DNA from: a virus
IMG/VR virus record: IMGVR_UViG_3300009703_000045
Coordinates: 1-38,214 of that record
Strand: one strand, 5' to 3'
DNA: 38,214 nucleotides
Every line of letters begins with the position of its first letter. Position 1 is the first letter of the stretch. Position numbers and translations under genes: made by a program. Below the pieces are notes generated by a model, which saw only the letters and a program-made list of their open reading frames with translations, had not been told where the DNA came from and made no database searches. This document shows, piece by piece, positions 34,479-38,214 of this stretch.

Positions 34479-35573
34479 ATGTCAGTTAGAGACGATTTAG
34501 CCAGTATTATTGCTGGTGATTTAAATAAAAAATTTAAGGGTAATAAAGTAGCATTTTTTCTTGATGGTACTGATACAAGCCCCACCGATATAAAAGATTT
34601 CATTTCAACTGGTTCAGATATGTTAGATTTAGCAATAGCCAATAAACCAGATGGAGGAATTGCGGTAGGCCGTATTACAGAAATTAATGGTTTAGAATCA
34701 AGTGGTAAATCTTTACTTGGAGCTCATTTACTAGCAGAAACTCAGAAGAAGGGTGGTGTGGCAGTTTATATTGATACTGAAACCTCAGTTAGTAGAGAAT
34801 TTTTACAAGCTATAGGTGTAGATTTAGAAAATATGTTATATTTGCATACTGAAACAGTAGAGGACATTTTTGAAATTATAGAATCAATTATAATTAAAAT
34901 CCGCGAATCAGACAAAGACCGATTGGTCACTATTTTAGTTGATAGTTTAGCAGCTGCTTCTACAAAAGTAGAAATGGAAGCTGATTATGGAAAAGATGGT
35001 TGGGCTACATCAAAAGCAATTGTCATAAGTAAGGCAATGCGGAAAGTTACTCAGATGATAGGTAGGGAGCGAGTGGCTCTTGTGTTCACAAATCAACTTA
35101 GACAGAAACTTGGTGTTATGTTCGGTGACCCGTGGACTACTTCTGGAGGTAAGGCATTACCATTCCACGCATCGACTCGTATTCGATTAAAGAATATGGG
35201 TCAGTTAAAAGACAAGAAAAATAATGTTTTGGGTATGAAAGTTAGAGCCCAAATAGTTAAAAACAGATTAGGACCACCATTACGCCATACCGACTATACA
35301 ATGTATTTTGATAGAGGTATTGACAACTATGGAAATTGGTTAGAGAAAATGAAAGAGCACGGGATATGTAAGATTGGAGGAGCTTGGTATACTTTGCACT
35401 ATAATGGTGAAGATATTAAATTTCTTTCAAAGGACTTTGAAAGTGTTCTTGAAAAAGACCCCGCTATGAAGGATTGGTTATACCACCAAATATGTGACAA
35501 AGTTATATTAAAATATCAGGACAATATAGGTATTGATGATGTAAAAGTGGATGATACTAATGCAGAAGAATGA
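34479..35573 (+). CDS. uvsX: UvsX RecA-like recombinase
   Basis: 364 residues, slightly shorter than T4 UvsX. It forms filaments on single-stranded DNA and drives strand exchange for recombination-dependent replication. Walker A is GLESSGKS (71-78), the catalytic Glu lies in YIDTETSVS (101), Walker B is TILVDSLAAAS (Asp 155), and the L2/FTNQLRQK region with TSGGKALPFHASTRIRL follows, as in RecA/UvsX. The acidic C-terminus (DDVKVDDTNAEE) is like other members. The start has taggag 8 bases upstream, after a structured leader. The 3' end overlaps the next gene by 23 bases, so expression is coupled to the nuclease gene. Confidence 0.95.
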   Translation: MSVRDDLASIIAGDLNKKFKGNKVAFFLDGTDTSPTDIKDFISTGSDMLDLAIANKPDGGIAVGRITEINGLESSGKSLLGAHLLAETQKKGGVAVYIDTETSVSREFLQAIGVDLENMLYLHTETVEDIFEIIESIIIKIRESDKDRLVTILVDSLAAASTKVEMEADYGKDGWATSKAIVISKAMRKVTQMIGRERVALVFTNQLRQKLGVMFGDPWTTSGGKALPFHASTRIRLKNMGQLKDKKNNVLGMKVRAQIVKNRLGPPLRHTDYTMYFDRGIDNYGNWLEKMKEHGICKIGGAWYTLHYNGEDIKFLSKDFESVLEKDPAMKDWLYHQICDKVILKYQDNIGIDDVKVDDTNAEE

Positions 35574-36573
35574 GAGGTATTTAAGTATATTAGAAAATAT
35601 TAAAAAACCGGAAGATGAAAATATAAATCTTGATGACCGGGTGTTAATAATTGATGGACTGAATACCTTCATTAGGTGTTTTGTGGTTAATCCTGCTACA
35701 AATGATGATGGTGTCCATATTGGTGGAATGACTGGTTTTTTGAAGTCAATCGGGTATGCTATTAAGATGCACAACCCTACTCGATGTATTGTAGTATTTG
35801 ATGGTAAAGGTGGTTCACAACGCCGCAGAAAACTATATCCAGAATATAAAGCTAATCGCAAAGTTAAACATAGATTTAACCGAGTGTATGATTTTAATTC
35901 TATTGATGATGAGCAACAATCTATGAGGTTCCAAATCACACGGTTAGTTGAATATCTAAGTAATTTACCAGTAACTACTATGATGGTTGAAAATATTGAA
36001 GCTGATGATACTATGGCGTATTTATCAAAAAATCTATTAAAATCGAGTGAAATAATACTAATGTCCACTGACAAAGATTTTATCCAATTGGTAAATGATA
36101 GAATAAGCGTTTGGAGCCCTACTAAAAAGAAGTTGTACACACCAGAAGTTGTCAAGGAAGAATTTCAAGTCCCATCCCATAATTTTGTGATGTATAGAGT
36201 GGTCGATGGTGATAAATCTGATAATGTACCTGGTATAAAAGGTTTTGGTTTGAAAACTTTAATCAAAAAGGTTCCTAAAATATTGGGAGATATAAAAGTG
36301 ACTCCTGATGATTTAATTGCTGAGGGATTTGATACTGATATAATTAACCGTAATTATAGGTTGATGCAATTAGATGATGTTGATATAAGTGGTAAGTCAA
36401 AATTAGAGATACAACATTTACTAGCCGATACAGATATAAAAATGATAAAATATGAGTTTCAGAAAATGATGCTAGAAGATAAAGCTCAATCAGCTATTAT
36501 GAATTTAGATAGTTGGTTAGCGGAAACATTTAATAAATTAAATATAATAGCTACAAACCATAATGACAGATAA
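35551..36573 (+). CDS. rnh: RNase H-type 5'-3' exonuclease (T4 rnh-like)
   Basis: 340 residues if the first ATG is used; a second ATG at 35560 is an alternative, and neither has a clear binding site, which suggests coupling to uvsX (23-base overlap). The FEN/T4 RNase H family removes RNA primers and 5' flaps. Metal-binding acidic residues are in place: VLIIDGLNTF (D35), VVFDGKGGSQRRRKLYPEYK (D84 and the basic arch), ENIEADDTMAYL (E150, D152, D153), STDKDFIQL (D174, D176) and the helix-hairpin region DGDKSDNVPGIKGFG (D219, D221, D224). It overlaps the gp41 gene by 11 bases. The order uvsX-rnh-gp41 forms one replication operon. Confidence 0.92.
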   Translation: MILMQKNERYLSILENIKKPEDENINLDDRVLIIDGLNTFIRCFVVNPATNDDGVHIGGMTGFLKSIGYAIKMHNPTRCIVVFDGKGGSQRRRKLYPEYKANRKVKHRFNRVYDFNSIDDEQQSMRFQITRLVEYLSNLPVTTMMVENIEADDTMAYLSKNLLKSSEIILMSTDKDFIQLVNDRISVWSPTKKKLYTPEVVKEEFQVPSHNFVMYRVVDGDKSDNVPGIKGFGLKTLIKKVPKILGDIKVTPDDLIAEGFDTDIINRNYRLMQLDDVDISGKSKLEIQHLLADTDIKMIKYEFQKMMLEDKAQSAIMNLDSWLAETFNKLNIIATNHNDR

Positions 36574-37918
36574 AATAAGTTTAAACCAGTACGGACATTC
36601 ATTTCAAGCTAAACTGATAGCTTCACTATTAACCAACAGACAATTTTTGGAACAAATTGGTGATATATTAGAACCAAGTTATTTTGAATCAGAAGCTAAT
36701 AAGTGGTTAGTTGATGAGATAAAAAAATATTTCATTAAATATAAGAAATTACCTACACTTGAAGTTTTAAAAATAACATTGGATTCGGAAGAAAATGACA
36801 TATTACGCGTATCTGTAATAGAAGATTTAAAAAATGCATATAAACATTTCGAAGCTTCGGATTTAGAATTTGTCCAAGAAAAAACCCTTGATTTTTGTAA
36901 AAATCAAAAGATAAAAGATGCGATAATACAATCAGTAGATTTGATTCAAAGTGGTGATTACGAGAGTATCAAATCATTAGTAGATGATGCGTTAAAAGCT
37001 GGGTCAGAACGAGATATTGGTCATATTTACTTGGATATGTTTGATGAGCGGTATGAAGAATCAGCTAGAAAAACAGTTGGCACTCCATGGGAAATAATTA
37101 ATGATTTAACTGATGGTGGTTTAGGGCCAGGGGAACTTGGAGTTATTGTTGCACCGGCCGGTATTGGGAAATCGTGGGTATTGAGTTCAATTGGAGCCGG
37201 TGCAGTTAAGGATGGTAAAAAAGTAGTTCATTACACATTAGAATTAAATGATGCTTATGTAGGTTTACGATACGATAGTGTTTTCAGTGGTTATGCGTCA
37301 CAAAATTTAAAGTTCCACACAGATGATGTTAAGAGTAAATTAGACCAGTTAGATGGTGAGTTAGTCATTAAGTATTACCCAACTAAAACAGCTTCAGTCC
37401 AAACGATAGGAGCTCATCTCCAGCGAATGATTACCCTTGGACATGGTGTCGATGTAATTATTTTGGATTATGCTGATTTGTTACGAGACACAAATAAATT
37501 TACCACCGAAGTTAGACATGTCCTTGGAAACATTTATGAAGATTTGAGAGGGTTAGCTGGTGAGTATGAAATACCGTGCTGGACTGCGAGTCAAGCAAAT
37601 CGTTCGGCACTGGATGAAGATGTAATTGAGGCTCAAAAGATAGCTGAAAGTTATGCTAAAATTATGACGGCTGACTTTGTTATGTCATTGAGTAGAAAGG
37701 TTGGTGATAAGATAGCTAACACTGGTAGGTTTCATGTTATTAAAAATAGATTTGGTCCGGATGGTGTAACTTTCCCCGCTAAGGTAAATACTAATAATGG
37801 TTCTATTGACATTTATGAAGGTAATACTGTGGATGGTAAGGAACAGCAGGGTAAAATGGACAATCAAGATGAATATGTTAGAAAACAATTGGCTCAAAAA
37901 TATCAAGATTTGGGTTAG
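36563..37918 (+). CDS. 41: replicative DNA helicase, DnaB-type (gp41-like)
   Basis: 451 residues, close to T4 gp41. A hexameric helicase that unwinds DNA ahead of the fork and works with the primase. The N-terminal helical domain (about 1-150) is followed by the RecA-like core: PWEIINDLTDGGLGPGELGVI, Walker A APAGIGKS (197-204), Glu 227 in HYTLELND, Walker B VDVIILDYADLL (Asp 302), the TASQANRSALDED segment and the C-terminal HVIKNRFGPDG with the Lys/Arg pair that acts on the neighbouring subunit. The ATG lies within the end of rnh without its own binding site, so translation is probably coupled. No primase (gp61) or loader (gp59) gene lies in the window. Confidence 0.93.
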   Translation: MTDKISLNQYGHSFQAKLIASLLTNRQFLEQIGDILEPSYFESEANKWLVDEIKKYFIKYKKLPTLEVLKITLDSEENDILRVSVIEDLKNAYKHFEASDLEFVQEKTLDFCKNQKIKDAIIQSVDLIQSGDYESIKSLVDDALKAGSERDIGHIYLDMFDERYEESARKTVGTPWEIINDLTDGGLGPGELGVIVAPAGIGKSWVLSSIGAGAVKDGKKVVHYTLELNDAYVGLRYDSVFSGYASQNLKFHTDDVKSKLDQLDGELVIKYYPTKTASVQTIGAHLQRMITLGHGVDVIILDYADLLRDTNKFTTEVRHVLGNIYEDLRGLAGEYEIPCWTASQANRSALDEDVIEAQKIAESYAKIMTADFVMSLSRKVGDKIANTGRFHVIKNRFGPDGVTFPAKVNTNNGSIDIYEGNTVDGKEQQGKMDNQDEYVRKQLAQKYQDLG

Positions 37919-37924
37919 AATATA

Positions 37925-37999
37925 ATGAAAATTAAAAAAGAAATTGATGAGTTGATATTTATAAATGAGTTAAAAATTACAAAAAGTGGGAGGTTATAA
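37925..37999 (+). CDS. possible 24-codon peptide between gp41 and nrdJ
   Basis: ATG at 37925 starts a short Lys/Ile-rich frame (MKIKKEIDELIFINELKITK) that ends at TAA 37997-37999, two bases before the reductase ATG. Its last codons contain the reductase ribosome binding site GGGAGG. There is no clear binding site of its own. It fills an 82-base gap exactly, which is suggestive, but a chance frame is just as likely. Confidence 0.2.
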   Translation: MKIKKEIDELIFINELKITKSGRL

Positions 38000-38000
38000 A

Positions 38001-38214
38001 ATGGATATATCATCACAAATTTTATCAGATATTACAGTTTATATGAAATACGCAAGATACTTACCTGAATTGAAAAGGCGAGAAACTTGGTATGAATTGG
38101 TTACGAGAAACAAATCAATGCATATAAAACAATATCCTGATTTAAAAGACGAAATAAATAAAGTTTACAAGTTGGTTTACGATAAAAAGATACTACCATC
38201 AATGAGAAGTATGC
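38001..38214 (+). CDS. nrdJ: ribonucleotide reductase, class II type, 3' end beyond the window
   Basis: The first 71 residues are present. SDITVYMKYARYLPELKRRETW, ELVTRNKSMHIKQYPDLKDEI and YKLVYDKKILPSMRSM match the start of adenosylcobalamin-dependent ribonucleoside-triphosphate reductases (NrdJ), which make deoxynucleotides and are common in marine T4-like phages. The ending PSMRSM leads into the first conserved substrate region. The binding site GGGAGG lies 7 bases before the ATG, and the gene follows gp41 in the replication operon, consistent with nucleotide supply for phage DNA synthesis. The active-site cysteines lie outside the window, so the class is inferred from the N-terminus alone. 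Confidence 0.85.
   Translation, partial: MDISSQILSDITVYMKYARYLPELKRRETWYELVTRNKSMHIKQYPDLKDEINKVYKLVYDKKILPSMRSM

Noticed and set aside
35508-36155. 215-residue open frame on the - strand
   Set aside because: It lies opposite the ends of uvsX and rnh, both with clear family motifs. It has no binding site and a composition typical of an antisense shadow.
1-38214. tRNA genes
   Set aside because: No intergenic region has a recognisable tRNA cloverleaf pattern by eye, and the gaps are mostly too short. A covariance search would settle this.

Overview
The window is a 38 kb piece of a tailed, contractile-tail bacteriophage related to T4, here called T4-like. It is AT-rich, and every gene I can support lies on the + strand. 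The diagnosis rests on a recognisable set: tail sheath (gp18), tail tube (gp19), gp26-type hub/assembly protein, tape measure, tube-cap/baseplate proteins, a LysM-type gp53-like protein, gp32 single-strand DNA-binding protein, UvsX recombinase, RNase H-type 5' nuclease, gp41 DnaB-type helicase, and the start of a class II (B12-dependent type) ribonucleotide reductase. The style of the fibre genes (Ser/Gly/Thr-rich, ISGSG and SSYA repeats) resembles marine and freshwater T4-relatives. The host cannot be fixed from the sequence. Strong AGGAG-type ribosome binding sites before most genes argue against a Bacteroidetes host, whose genes usually lack them.

Layout. (1) 1-15274: host-contact and virion-surface region with a partial SSYA-repeat protein, a small protein that is a paralogue of the N-terminus of its giant neighbour, a 2224-residue protein with six tandem repeats, a 64-residue protein, a 1316-residue fibre-like protein and three further structural proteins. 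(2) 15350-27915: tail morphogenesis, in the order coiled-coil protein, sheath, tube, gp26 with a candidate frameshifted extension, small helical protein, tape measure, tube cap/baseplate, gp53-like, hub-like and a 138-residue protein. Rho-independent terminators follow both the sheath and tube genes. (3) 27960-31063: a compact family A DNA polymerase-like protein followed by two unrecognised proteins. (4) 31067-33421: three tandem promoter/leader copies in front of a protein joining an HExxH metallopeptidase-like domain to a von Willebrand A domain. (5) 33589-38214: replication and nucleotide module, gp32, uvsX, rnh, gp41 and nrdJ, tightly packed with overlaps. No stretch longer than about 265 bases lacks a gene.

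The points most worth a second look are: the gp26 reading frame, which appears to continue by ribosomal frameshift at a seven-T run just upstream of the tape measure gene (the classical arrangement of tail assembly chaperones); the very short family A polymerase with all core catalytic aspartates but an altered motif A/B; the triplicated promoter/leader with invariant TACC-N10-TATATTA spacing; and a 10-base word ATATTTATAT upstream of seven genes in the tail and replication regions that looks like a late-promoter or control element but reads as the T4 late promoter only on the opposite strand.
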